Below are positions 13,023 through 19,746 of a stretch of DNA of 19,746 bases, one piece after another. Source of the stretch: an uncultured Blautia sp. Lineage in GTDB: Bacteria > Bacillota > Clostridia > Lachnospirales > Lachnospiraceae. The translations under genes were made by a program, and so were the position numbers. The stretch lies in assembly GCA_902476765.1 (NCBI GenBank), contig CABSEJ010000045.1, positions 1-19,746 on the forward strand, written 5' to 3'. The notes beneath the pieces were generated by a model. That model made no database searches and had not been told where the DNA came from. It saw nothing but the letters and a program-made list of their open reading frames with translations. The first letter of the stretch is position 1. Each line of letters begins with the position of its first letter.

Positions 13023-13580
13023 ATGGAGAATAAACAAAGACCTGTCATTGCTGAAACCAGAGAGCTTGTGCAGAAATACCATGTTTTGGAAAAGGCACAG
13101 ATTTATGCTTATTTTGCATTAGATGGCAGGGATCATTTTGTAGGAAAAGCATTTAAGGCGTTGGAAAAAGAGCGGCAGGTTTTCATTCATCCAGAACTGG
13201 AAGTGGTGGCAGCAAGTGAGGAAGCAATTGCTGCTAAGGATCTGGGAACTATGAAGGCTGTCTGGGTACTGGTTGATGTGATGAAAAAGAAACAAGTGGA
13301 AGAACACTTTCCTGCTTCGAAGGAAGAGTATCCGGTACGGATCGTATTCTACGGAGAGGGAGAAATCTTTGATATTTTGTACATTTCAGAGGCGGAAGTT
13401 ACGGTGGTAAACAATCTGTTTTCGCGGAAAAAAATTGACAGTTGCGGACATATTATTGTAGTCGAAAATCCCGATTATATATCGGCTATTCACATAGCGG
13501 ATGTGATTGGGTATTGTGTTGTGAAAGAAGGTGGGGAAGTCGAGTATTACCAATATAGTCAAGGCGGATCAGAAGAATAG
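13023..13580 (+). CDS. DUF5697-like protein
   Basis: A 185-residue cytoplasmic protein. Residues about 8-60 look like a winged-helix region (ETRELVQKYHVLEKAQIYAYF, split by a turn; then AFKALEKERQVF). Residues 75-180 form an alpha/beta part with VRIVFYGEGEIFDILYI, IIVVENPDYISAI and a closing IGYCVVKEGGEVEYYQY strand pair. This order matches what I recall of DUF5697 proteins on Lachnospiraceae conjugative elements; the name is from memory. The ATG has a good GGAGGT site seven to nine bases upstream. It is the first gene after the repeat array and overlaps the next by 50 bases. A DNA-binding accessory role is plausible but unproven. Confidence 0.65.
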   Translation: MENKQRPVIAETRELVQKYHVLEKAQIYAYFALDGRDHFVGKAFKALEKERQVFIHPELEVVAASEEAIAAKDLGTMKAVWVLVDVMKKKQVEEHFPASKEEYPVRIVFYGEGEIFDILYISEAEVTVVNNLFSRKKIDSCGHIIVVENPDYISAIHIADVIGYCVVKEGGEVEYYQYSQGGSEE

Positions 13581-14292
13581 TACTGAGCCGTTTGGAAAAA
13601 TTAAGGACCAGCTGGATGAGACTCAGGCTTTAAGCTGGCGGATGGAGCAATATATGGCGGAGTCGCGGAATGTTCTTACTTCGTGTGTCCGTTTAAAATC
13701 GGAACTTCAATATGATTATTTCACGGAGTTAGTCCTGGAAGCCGCAAAAACATCTGAAAAATTAACCGATAAGCTTCGAAGGCTTACCTTAGAAGTGACA
13801 GTTAACCCAGTTCAATACGAAAACTACAAGGCGGAGCTTGTGACCATTCATGGAATCGAGGTGGAATTTTCTGAGGGAATCCTAAAGGTGGCATTGCCAC
13901 TTCTGGTGCCCCATAGAAAAGATTTTTACACGGATTTTTTATACAAGCCACTGCATACAGCACTTCAGAACTGGTGCTTGGAACGGGTAAAAAAGGCGCT
14001 GGAAATCCCATTTTTCGAAGAATGCCTTGTCTGTTTTGTGCATGTTTATAATAAAAATCTGCCTTTGGTAGGACGTGTTCGGGATCACGATAACATTGAG
14101 GAAAAACATGTACTGGACATTGTTTCCAGTTTCTGTATGAAGTCAGATAGTGGTTTTTATGTGGATACTTTTCATACAACTAGGCTTGGAATGGAAGATG
14201 GCACATTATTATATGTGATGGAGGCTAAGAAATTTCCAGGTTGGATCCGTGAAAACAGCCAGCTTTTGGATATCGAAAAAGAAGCACTTTAA
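13531..14292 (+). CDS. DUF6100-like protein with RusA-like acidic residues
   Basis: A 253-residue protein. The N-terminal third (about 20-90) is helical. Residues 105-245 form an alpha/beta domain: strand VEFSEGILKVALPLLVP, a helix, strand LVCFVHVYN, then a block with R184-D185-x-D187-N188, K192, L195-D196 and D206-S207-G208. From memory this matches DUF6100 proteins on clostridial conjugative elements. The D-x-D-N, K, and later D spacing (D187 to D206 is 19) recalls RusA Holliday-junction resolvases, whose catalytic residues are D70, D72, K76 and D91. The only available start is GTG 13531, inside the preceding gene and with a poorly spaced site, so the N-terminus is uncertain. An endonuclease or resolvase role is inference. 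Confidence 0.65.
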   Translation: MGKSSITNIVKADQKNSTEPFGKIKDQLDETQALSWRMEQYMAESRNVLTSCVRLKSELQYDYFTELVLEAAKTSEKLTDKLRRLTLEVTVNPVQYENYKAELVTIHGIEVEFSEGILKVALPLLVPHRKDFYTDFLYKPLHTALQNWCLERVKKALEIPFFEECLVCFVHVYNKNLPLVGRVRDHDNIEEKHVLDIVSSFCMKSDSGFYVDTFHTTRLGMEDGTLLYVMEAKKFPGWIRENSQLLDIEKEAL

Positions 14293-14433
14293 GATCAGAA
14301 AAATTCGATATATAGAATAGGCATTTAAGTGTTTGAAAAATAAGGCATTTTGGGATATGAGAATCCAGAAAAGATACCCAAGTATTCAACATATAGGGTA
14401 CAGATTCTTATTGATTTTGAGTGGGAGGTGGAA

Positions 14434-15501
14434 ATGAAAAAGGAGGATGTGTTGTTAAGACTGATTGCGATATCAGGGGAATTGCCAGCAGGCCTGGTAG
14501 GAGAAATTGTAGAATCAGAATCTTATGCAGCATCTCTTATTACCAGGCTGAAAAAGGAAAATTATATCTCTGTGAGAAATGCAGGCGGATATAAGGGGTA
14601 TGTGTTAAGGGGTAAAGGGAAAAGGTATCTTCTGGAGAGGTATGAAGATGACCTTTCCTTTTTTCTTTCTGGATCTGCACAGACCAATCATGTGAAAAGT
14701 GAACCGGAAAAGAGGCTGCGGCTTTATCGGATGAGCGAGGTATGGGTCTTTCTTTGGAAGATGGGTATTGAGATTTTTCAAAGCCAGAAGCCAGATCTTG
14801 GAAATGGGTTTGAAAAAAGTGGGAAAAAAGCAGTGTATTATGGCAGTCTGGAATACAAAGAGAGCGCAGAAGCAATCAAGGGTTCCAGAGCCTGCGGCGT
14901 GCTACTTACCGGGGATACAGCTTATGTCGTTTACAACACCATGGCAAAAAGAATGAAATGGGCGCAAAAGATGGAAATGGAAATGCGTACCTGGACCGAA
15001 CGTATGCTGTTAATTGGTGGAGGATTACGACAGGCTGATTCGCTTATCTTGGGAAATACTATGGATTTCCTTCTTGAACTTTTAAATAGTGATGGCGGTG
15101 TTCGCAAAAATCTATATCAGGTAGATGATGTGTACGAACACTATTATTACATCCCGCGGACAGATAACGCAAAGGTTCAGATGGAGCTTCTATTAACTTC
15201 CTGGAAACGGGAGAAGATAAAAAATCTGTTAGCAACATTAGTAAAGTATCCAAGGCGTAAACAATACGCCTTAAGCGAGGGCTTTGATAAGGACATGCAG
15301 CTAATCTATTTCTGTCATGAATTGGATATGCGTCATTTGTGTCGCATAAAGCAGGAAATTGGCTGGAAGCAGAAAGGAACAATCATCTGCTTAGATTACC
15401 AGGCGAATGTGCTCAGAGCATATTTTGGAGAGGGGGTGAGGGTTCGTGAGCTGAATACAGATAAAATCATGGAATATCTGACTAAGGGCAGGGACGAATA
15501 A
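14434..15501 (+). CDS. winged-helix accessory protein of a conjugative element
   Basis: A 355-residue protein from ATG 14434, which has GGGAGG five bases upstream. A longer reading from TTG 14350 exists but has no good ribosome site. Residues about 5-68 form a winged-helix DNA-binding domain: LLRLIAISGELPAGLVGEI, a recognition helix with YAASLITRLKKENYI, and a wing with GYKGYVLRGKGKRYL. The remaining 290 residues are mixed alpha/beta with several conserved-looking blocks (RLYRMSEVWVFL, KGSRACGVLLTGDTAYVVYNT, GTIICLDYQ). I recall similar uncharacterised proteins in the same neighbourhood on Lachnospiraceae elements. The winged helix followed by a long domain is loosely like replication-relaxation proteins, which is a weak comparison. 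Probable role: DNA processing or regulation. Confidence 0.6.
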   Translation: MKKEDVLLRLIAISGELPAGLVGEIVESESYAASLITRLKKENYISVRNAGGYKGYVLRGKGKRYLLERYEDDLSFFLSGSAQTNHVKSEPEKRLRLYRMSEVWVFLWKMGIEIFQSQKPDLGNGFEKSGKKAVYYGSLEYKESAEAIKGSRACGVLLTGDTAYVVYNTMAKRMKWAQKMEMEMRTWTERMLLIGGGLRQADSLILGNTMDFLLELLNSDGGVRKNLYQVDDVYEHYYYIPRTDNAKVQMELLLTSWKREKIKNLLATLVKYPRRKQYALSEGFDKDMQLIYFCHELDMRHLCRIKQEIGWKQKGTIICLDYQANVLRAYFGEGVRVRELNTDKIMEYLTKGRDE

Positions 15502-15528
15502 GCCCACAGTCTAAGTCAGGAGGTGTCT

Positions 15529-16545
15529 ATGAGTAATCTATTTGACACTGGAAGTGAAACAGTAAACAGGATGTGCCGCCTGCAGTTTACGGGAAATGTC
15601 ATTCCGTCCACCTGGTATCACACAATTAAAAAAGAAACCGGAAAACCAAACCTGAATGCAATCATTATTCTGGCAGATATTGTGTACTGGTATAGGCCGA
15701 TGGAAATCCGGGATGAGGCAACCGGGCAGTTGTGTGGATTCAAAAAGAAATTCCAGGCTGACATTCTACAGAGAAACTATCAGCAGTTGGCGGATCAGTT
15801 TGGTATCACGAAACGAGATGCGGTGAACGCTATCGTTGAACTGGAAAAGCTAGGAGTGGTAACAAGGGTATTTCGGACAGTCAACATCAAAGGGCAACTT
15901 TACTCCAATGTCATGTTCCTAAATCTGGATGTAGATGTATTAATTCAATTAACCTATCCGGAAACGTTGGAAAATGCATTCATAGGGATACCAGATACCC
16001 CCTATCACTCATTTGGGGGACAGCCCCCACCGAAAAAAGTGACAGGGGTCACTAATATAAGTGAGAGGGTATCCCCGAAAAAAGTGACAGCTGTCCCCGA
16101 TTTGGGGGAGACATATACAAAGAATACATACAAAGACTTTAACAAAGATTTCTCCCTCTCTTCATATCGGGAAGTGGAAGATCAGATAAAACGGCAGATT
16201 GAGTATGAAAACCTGATATTGGATCATCCACATGATGACAGAGTAGGGGAAATATTGGGATTGATCGTGGATGTGATGACTTCTTCAGCAGAGATAATCC
16301 GGGTGAACAGGGAGGAAAAGTCAGTAAATGTGGTAAAGGCCCAGTTCGCAAAGCTAACGAAAGAGCATGTGGATTTTGTGTTGTTCAGTATGGATTCTAA
16401 TACTACAAAAGCCAGGAATATCCGGGCGGTTCTTCTAACAGCCCTGTATAATGCGGTAAATACCATGAGCAGCTATTACGACAACCTATATCAATACAAT
16501 ATGGCAGAAGAAATGAGAGGGAATGAGAGGAAAAAGGATGTTTAA
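15529..16545 (+). CDS. replication-initiator-like protein with DUF6017 C-terminal domain
   Basis: A 338-residue protein from ATG 15529, with AGGAGG five bases upstream; GTG 15523 lies within that site and is unlikely. Residues 1-140 include a winged-helix segment (about 82-116, NYQQLADQFGITKRDAVNAI then LEKLGVV), typical of phage replisome organisers and RepA-like initiators. A low-complexity linker (about 160-205) is encoded by direct repeats. The C-terminal domain (about 212-325) has YENLILDHPHDD, VNVVKAQFAKLTKEHVDFVL and TTKARNIRAVLLTALYNA, matching DUF6017 as I recall it. Many such proteins carry their origin inside the gene, so the repeats at 16011-16109 are of interest. Its end overlaps virD4. 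It may start autonomous replication of the excised element. Confidence 0.7.
   Translation: MSNLFDTGSETVNRMCRLQFTGNVIPSTWYHTIKKETGKPNLNAIIILADIVYWYRPMEIRDEATGQLCGFKKKFQADILQRNYQQLADQFGITKRDAVNAIVELEKLGVVTRVFRTVNIKGQLYSNVMFLNLDVDVLIQLTYPETLENAFIGIPDTPYHSFGGQPPPKKVTGVTNISERVSPKKVTAVPDLGETYTKNTYKDFNKDFSLSSYREVEDQIKRQIEYENLILDHPHDDRVGEILGLIVDVMTSSAEIIRVNREEKSVNVVKAQFAKLTKEHVDFVLFSMDSNTTKARNIRAVLLTALYNAVNTMSSYYDNLYQYNMAEEMRGNERKKDV
16011..16109. repeat. direct repeats within the DUF6017 gene, possible internal origin
   Basis: CCGAAAAAAGTGACAG occurs identically at 16030-16045 and 16075-16090. ATTTGGGGGA occurs at 16011-16020 and 16100-16109, flanking them. AGTGAC (16038-16043) pairs with GTCACT (16048-16053) in a 4-base-loop hairpin. 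The protein segment encoded here is a low-complexity linker, so the DNA, not the protein, may be under selection. Confidence 0.55.
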
Positions 16546-18454
16546 AAAATTTGATAAATGGAAACTGGTTCTGGTTGTGATTGGGGCAGTATTGCTGGCA
16601 GGATATCTGGGAGGATTTTTATATATTCTTTTTGGAGATGCAAATGTTGACTTAAACCCTATTCACTGTATGGCTGCAGGATGGACCAGCACCGGGGGCA
16701 GGATGTGGATCCTGTTCTCTGTTCTGGTGCTTTTCTTTCTTACGGCACTTGTGATTTATCGGGGAAGTGAAAATCCATTGCAGGATGAGCGTGGCTTTGA
16801 ATTATCCGACCAGGGAACCTATGGAACCGCTGGTTTTATGAAAGAAGAGGAACAGGCGGAGATCTTAAGAGCAGATAAATCAATGGACGGCGTAAACGGA
16901 ATCATATTTGGTCGGGAGCTTGGAACCGGTAAGGTTCTAAGCCTTCCGGTAAATTCCAGGCTGAACCGGAATATAGCTGTTTGCGGCTCCCAAGGTTCTA
17001 TGAAATCCAGAGCATTTGCAAGGGTGATGGCATTACAATGCGTACGCCGTGGGGAGAGCATGTATATCACAGATCCAAAGTCTGAACTTTATGAGGATTT
17101 ATGTGCTTATCTGAAGGAGTCAGGATATGTGGTAAAACAGTTAAATCTGATTCAGCTGACACATTCAGATGCCTGGAACTGTCTGGCGGAAATTGATGAG
17201 GGAGAGCTGATCGATGTATTCTGTGATGTTGTCATTCGTAACACCACAGACAAATTTGATCATTTTTACGATAATGTGGAGATGGATTTATTAAAAGCTC
17301 TTTGCCTGTATGTGTATGAGGAATATCCACCAGAACAGCGAACCTTTGCTGAAGCATATAAACTCTTGCTCAATAAAAGTGTCGATATGCTGGATTCGAT
17401 TTTTGAAAGATTGCCAACGAACCATCCGGCTAAAGGGCCTTATCAGCTCTTTGCAAAAGCAGAAAAGGTAAAAGGAAATGCGGTGCTTGGACTTGGAACC
17501 AGGTTACAGATTTTGCAAAATAAACTGGTACAACAGATTACCAGTCATACGGATATTGATCTTTCCCTTCCAGGAAAAGAAAAGTGTGCATATTTTTGTA
17601 TCACATCCGATCAGGATTCAACATTTGATATGCTGGCAACTCTTTTCACTTCATTTCTAATTATCAAACTGGTTCGTCTGGCGGATCGAACAGAAGAACG
17701 CGTGCTGCCGGTTCCTGTAAGCTTTATCCTTGATGAATTTCCGAATATCGGTGTGGTCCCGGACTTCAAAAAGAAGCTTGCTACAGCCAGATCCAGAAGG
17801 ATCGGGATGAGTATTTTGTTTCAGAATATCCCACAGCTTCAGAACCGTTACCCAGACAATCAGTGGGAGGAAATCCTTGGAGGATGCGATTTCTCAATCT
17901 TCCTTGGGTGTAATGATATGACAACTGCGACCTACTACAGTGACCGGACAGGAGAGATTACGGTATCGGTGGCTTCTGTCCGGAAAAACTTTTATACCAT
18001 CCGAGCAACGGATTATGTACCGGAATATTCAGAGTCAAAATCCCTTGGAAAAAGGCAGCTGCTTCTTCCTGATGAGGTGCTTCGTTATCCCTTAAACCAG
18101 GGGATTTTAATTATCCGAGGACATAATGTGTTGAAATTCCAGAAAATGGACTATACCGAGCATGAAGATGCAAAGAAGCTCCGGCTGGAAAAAGTATTGG
18201 AACACATACCAGACTGGCACAAAGAATGGGAAAAGGAAAAATCACAGGAACAGCCTTTTTCACATCTGGGGCAGGATAATGAGGCATCTATTTCACTTCC
18301 GCCTAAATCCAGTACGGATGAAGCGTGTGAAGAACCGCTCGCTGTAGATGCAAAGCCCCAAAAGAAACCAGGCAAAAAAACAGAATCCAAGCCGGGTGTA
18401 ACGAGAGTAGAAGATTTGTTCGCTGGGAGGGAGGTGAATGCGGATGACAATTGA
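16538..18454 (+). CDS. VirD4-like type IV coupling protein
   Basis: A 638-residue ATPase that links the relaxosome to the channel. It starts at ATG 16538, with AGAGG seven bases upstream; ATG 16523 would add five residues with a poorly spaced site. Two N-terminal membrane helices lie at about 8-33 and 57-75. The P-loop is GSQGSMKS (150-157), with Met in the position usually held by Gly. Walker B is FILDEFPN (D399-E400). The conserved segment ARSRRIGMSILFQNIPQLQ follows, as in TraG/VirD4 proteins of Firmicutes. The C-terminal 70 residues are charged and Pro/Lys-rich, a likely flexible substrate- or partner-binding tail. It overlaps the DUF6017 gene by eight bases and the next small gene by about eleven. 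Confidence 0.93.
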   Translation: MFKKFDKWKLVLVVIGAVLLAGYLGGFLYILFGDANVDLNPIHCMAAGWTSTGGRMWILFSVLVLFFLTALVIYRGSENPLQDERGFELSDQGTYGTAGFMKEEEQAEILRADKSMDGVNGIIFGRELGTGKVLSLPVNSRLNRNIAVCGSQGSMKSRAFARVMALQCVRRGESMYITDPKSELYEDLCAYLKESGYVVKQLNLIQLTHSDAWNCLAEIDEGELIDVFCDVVIRNTTDKFDHFYDNVEMDLLKALCLYVYEEYPPEQRTFAEAYKLLLNKSVDMLDSIFERLPTNHPAKGPYQLFAKAEKVKGNAVLGLGTRLQILQNKLVQQITSHTDIDLSLPGKEKCAYFCITSDQDSTFDMLATLFTSFLIIKLVRLADRTEERVLPVPVSFILDEFPNIGVVPDFKKKLATARSRRIGMSILFQNIPQLQNRYPDNQWEEILGGCDFSIFLGCNDMTTATYYSDRTGEITVSVASVRKNFYTIRATDYVPEYSESKSLGKRQLLLPDEVLRYPLNQGILIIRGHNVLKFQKMDYTEHEDAKKLRLEKVLEHIPDWHKEWEKEKSQEQPFSHLGQDNEASISLPPKSSTDEACEEPLAVDAKPQKKPGKKTESKPGVTRVEDLFAGREVNADDN

Positions 18455-18740
18455 TCTGTCACAGATCAAAGAGAATTCCATGGTACGGTATGGTTTTAAA
18501 ATCCTTCTCATGAGGGAATTTGATATTCATATAAAAGAGAATGATTATAACAGGCTCATAGCAGCGGCAGGCTGTATTGAAATATATGATTCCATGGAAG
18601 AGTTCCTGGAAAAGAGTGGCTGGAAAAGAGATAACCCGGAACTGGGCGAAAAAAGCTATTTATTGGATAACCATATTTGCAGGTATATCCAGGGAAAAGT
18701 CTGGTATTTTTCAAGGCTTCGGTACGAGAACCAAGCGTAG
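18444..18740 (+). CDS. small hypothetical protein downstream of virD4
   Basis: A 98-residue protein from ATG 18444, with GGGAGGT about eight bases upstream; ATG 18438 adds two residues but is only a few bases from that site. It overlaps the end of virD4, so it is translationally coupled. It is a charged soluble protein with helical segments (FKILLMREFDIHI, YNRLIAAAGCIEIYDSMEEFLEKSGW) and an aromatic end (YIQGKVWYFSRLRYENQA). No family is recognised. Being last in the transfer operon, it may be an accessory to the coupling protein or relaxosome. Confidence 0.6.
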   Translation: MTIDLSQIKENSMVRYGFKILLMREFDIHIKENDYNRLIAAAGCIEIYDSMEEFLEKSGWKRDNPELGEKSYLLDNHICRYIQGKVWYFSRLRYENQA

Positions 18741-18772
18741 GGAAGAAAAAGTCGAATTGTTTTATAAAGCTA

Positions 18773-18801
18773 TTGATTTTTACAATAAATCGTGCTAACA
18801 T
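18773..18801 (+). promoter_or_regulatory. possible weak promoter in the 18741-19329 intergenic region
   Basis: TTGATT (18773-18778), a 17-base spacer and TAACAT (18796-18801). If active it would make a roughly 110-base RNA ending at the terminator at 18913. The match is partial and the region is A+T-rich. Confidence 0.3.
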
Positions 18802-18850
18802 GAAGAAACATAATTTGTTTTTATCTTTTAATATTTAGGTCTATCGACCG

Positions 18851-18913
18851 AAAAATTCAGGGTTATTTGCAGAAGAGATTGTTCGGATTTTGCAGATAGC
18901 TCTGAATTTTTTT
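18851..18913 (+). terminator. intrinsic terminator of the transfer operon (first of two)
   Basis: A 16-bp stem pairs 18851-18866 with 18896-18911 (two G-T pairs), with a 29-base loop and seven T at 18907-18913. It is the first strong terminator after the virD4 gene and its small neighbour. The long loop carries TTGCAG twice and could itself fold. Confidence 0.75.
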
Positions 18914-18928
18914 GGCAAAAAGGGTAGC

Positions 18929-18969
18929 AAAAAAGGAGACTTCAGAAGGAAGTAAAAGTCTCCTTTTTT
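18929..18969 (+). terminator. second intrinsic terminator
   Basis: A perfect 14-bp stem pairs 18929-18942 with 18956-18969 around a 13-base loop, with six T closing the right arm. Being flanked by A and T runs it could work in both directions. Together with the preceding hairpin it firmly insulates the transfer operon from the gene at 19330. Confidence 0.85.
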
Positions 18970-19250
18970 GAGGTTCCTATTTGGGGACCAAAGGCCATAC
19001 TTAAAATAACAAGTTGCAGCTGCGATTAGGGGCGCTGCTAAAAAAACACTGTTTTTAAGTAGGAGAAAATAATGAAACAAGTATGAAAAAACCTTTAAAA
19101 AATTTAGCATCTTTATTATAATTGAAAAATGAAAACAAGTCAATGGATTTTGAATGAAAATTGTTGAAAATGTGAAAATTATAATCAAAAATCAGAAAAT
19201 TAAAACAAAATACTTTAGGAAATATGGGAATATCCTTTGCGCCAAAAATC
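18970..19250. other. A+T-rich intergenic stretch with no supported gene
   Basis: No long ORF with coding character is seen. Present are a small hairpin GGTTCC / GGGGACC (18972-18989), an 8-bp palindrome GCAGCTGC (19016-19023), and a 12-codon ORF with a basic, signal-like start (MKKPLKNLASLL) near 19083. The last may be a remnant. A junction of the element could lie here, but no attachment site can be shown without the other end. Confidence 0.4.
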
Positions 19251-19279
19251 TTGACACGGTTTATTAGGCTCTCTATAAT
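19251..19279 (+). promoter_or_regulatory. consensus sigma-A promoter of the MmcQ/YjbR gene
   Basis: Perfect TTGACA (19251-19256), a 17-base spacer and perfect TATAAT (19274-19279). It lies 50 bases before the start codon of the downstream gene, giving a short leader with GGGGGA as ribosome site. This should be a strong housekeeping promoter. Confidence 0.85.
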
Positions 19280-19329
19280 GATGGTGTATTTCGTTTTTTG
19301 ATTTCTAAGAGTAAACTGGGGGAAGATTT

Positions 19330-19692
19330 TTGACAAAAGAGGCAATTTATCAGTATGTAAAAGAGCAATATGGAACAACACCGGAGCATCTCTGGAAGAA
19401 AGATCCTAAGTCAGCGGTGCTTCGGCATAAAAACGGAAAATGGTATGCAGTTTTTATGAATGTAGATAAGAATAAATTAGGAATTCCGGAAGAGGGAAGC
19501 GTAGACATTATGAATGTGAAATGCAATCCGGAGTTAAATGGGTTTATTGCACGAACCTATGGGATTAGGCCAGGGTACCACATGAATAAGGAGCATTGGA
19601 TATCTGTAGTATTGGATGGCTCTGTTGGAGATGGTAAAACACTGGATTTTTTGGATATGAGTTATGATTTAATTGATACGGGAAGAAAATAA
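19330..19692 (+). CDS. MmcQ/YjbR family protein
   Basis: A 120-residue protein starting at TTG 19330, with GGGGGA about seven bases upstream; no ATG is close. It matches the small MmcQ/YjbR family (CyaY-like fold, reported as DNA-binding). Features are PEHLWKKDPKSAVLRHKNGKWYA (broken by a turn), FMNVDKNKLG, VDIMNVKCNPE, GFIARTYGIRPGYHMNKEHWIS and a closing LDMSYDLI. The length is normal. It has its own strong promoter and terminator, separate from the transfer operon, so it may be cargo or a chromosomal neighbour. The exact role of the family is unclear. Confidence 0.85.
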   Translation: MTKEAIYQYVKEQYGTTPEHLWKKDPKSAVLRHKNGKWYAVFMNVDKNKLGIPEEGSVDIMNVKCNPELNGFIARTYGIRPGYHMNKEHWISVVLDGSVGDGKTLDFLDMSYDLIDTGRK

Positions 19693-19699
19693 TTTTTTT

Positions 19700-19740
19700 A
19701 AATACCCTTTAGGAATAGAAATAAACCTAAAGGGTATTTT
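19700..19740 (+). terminator. terminator of the MmcQ/YjbR gene
   Basis: AAATACCCTTTAGG (19700-19713) pairs perfectly with its complement (19726-19739) around a 12-base loop, ending in TTTT. A T-run also precedes the left arm, so it may work on both strands. Confidence 0.85.
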
Positions 19741-19746
19741 CCTCTT

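Noticed and set aside
14350..14433. 28-residue N-terminal extension of the winged-helix protein from TTG 14350
   Set aside because: No ribosome site before the TTG, whereas ATG 14434 has GGGAGG at good spacing and begins directly at the winged-helix domain.
19016..19023. GCAGCTGC palindrome as an attachment or resolution site
   Set aside because: Only 8 bp, no second copy or recombinase gene in the window, so a site-specific role cannot be supported.
19083..19121. 12-codon ORF with a basic, hydrophobic start, considered as a peptide pheromone precursor
   Set aside because: It stops after 12 codons with no mature peptide region and no processing partner nearby.
19055..19381. 108-residue - strand ORF overlapping the MmcQ/YjbR promoter and start
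   Set aside because: Phe/Asn/Ile-rich shadow of A+T-rich non-coding DNA; it overlaps a consensus promoter and the start of a clear gene, with no ribosome site.

Overview
The window looks like about 20 kb of an integrative and conjugative element (ICE), or a related conjugative plasmid, from a low-to-moderate GC Firmicute. Lachnospiraceae or a related Clostridium-group gut anaerobe is the best guess. The reasons are strong AGGAGG ribosome binding sites, TTGACA-N17-TATAAT-type promoters, an A+T-rich background, a Tn916-like Orf7/Orf8 regulator pair, and Firmicute-type conjugation proteins (PrgI/VirB3, VirB4, VirD4, a TrbL/VirB6-like membrane protein, and a lytic transglycosylase fused to a cysteine peptidase). 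Nearly all genes lie on the + strand. No tRNA, rRNA, CRISPR array, insertion sequence, integrase or relaxase was found, so the element must continue beyond the window on at least one side.

Layout. 1-1063: the end of an unidentified gene, a doubtful small ORF, then a sigma-factor-like pair (region-4-like protein and small helix-turn-helix/region-2-like protein). 1064-1335: a promoter and leader ending in an intrinsic terminator, ahead of a small conserved-looking ORF. 1613-2641: a PP-loop ATPase of the PAPS-reductase family, closed by a terminator. 2675-3596: a divergent control unit with an XRE repressor on the - strand and an acidic unknown protein on the + strand, separated by a perfect 14-bp inverted repeat that overlaps promoter elements. 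3597-3842: a good sigma-A promoter, a folded leader and an intrinsic terminator directly before the transfer operon.

3843-12812 is the transfer-channel operon: pilin-like protein, VirB6/TrbL-like protein with a very long acidic tail, SLT plus C39-like wall hydrolase, anchored surface protein, PrgI/VirB3 and VirB4. 12810-12984 is a non-coding array of ACG-centred repeats, many spaced 11-12 bp apart, bounded by a 17-bp inverted repeat. 13023-16545 holds four DNA-processing or accessory genes: a DUF5697-like protein, a DUF6100-like protein with RusA-like residues, a winged-helix protein, and a DUF6017-type replication-initiator-like protein with internal repeats. 16538-18740 holds the VirD4 coupling protein and a small unknown protein. 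Tandem terminators close the operon, and an MmcQ/YjbR gene with a consensus promoter and its own terminator ends the window.

How it may work together (inference): the XRE repressor and the sigma-like pair set the on/off state, and terminator-bearing leaders gate transcription. The channel genes then build a Gram-positive type IV secretion apparatus that cuts the wall locally. VirD4 feeds in DNA prepared by a relaxase outside the window, while the genes between virB4 and virD4 plausibly handle replication or processing of the excised element. The most distinctive signals are the phased repeat array at 12810-12984, the leader/attenuator at 3640-3773, the RusA-like residues in the DUF6100-like protein, and the divergent operator at 2936-3017.
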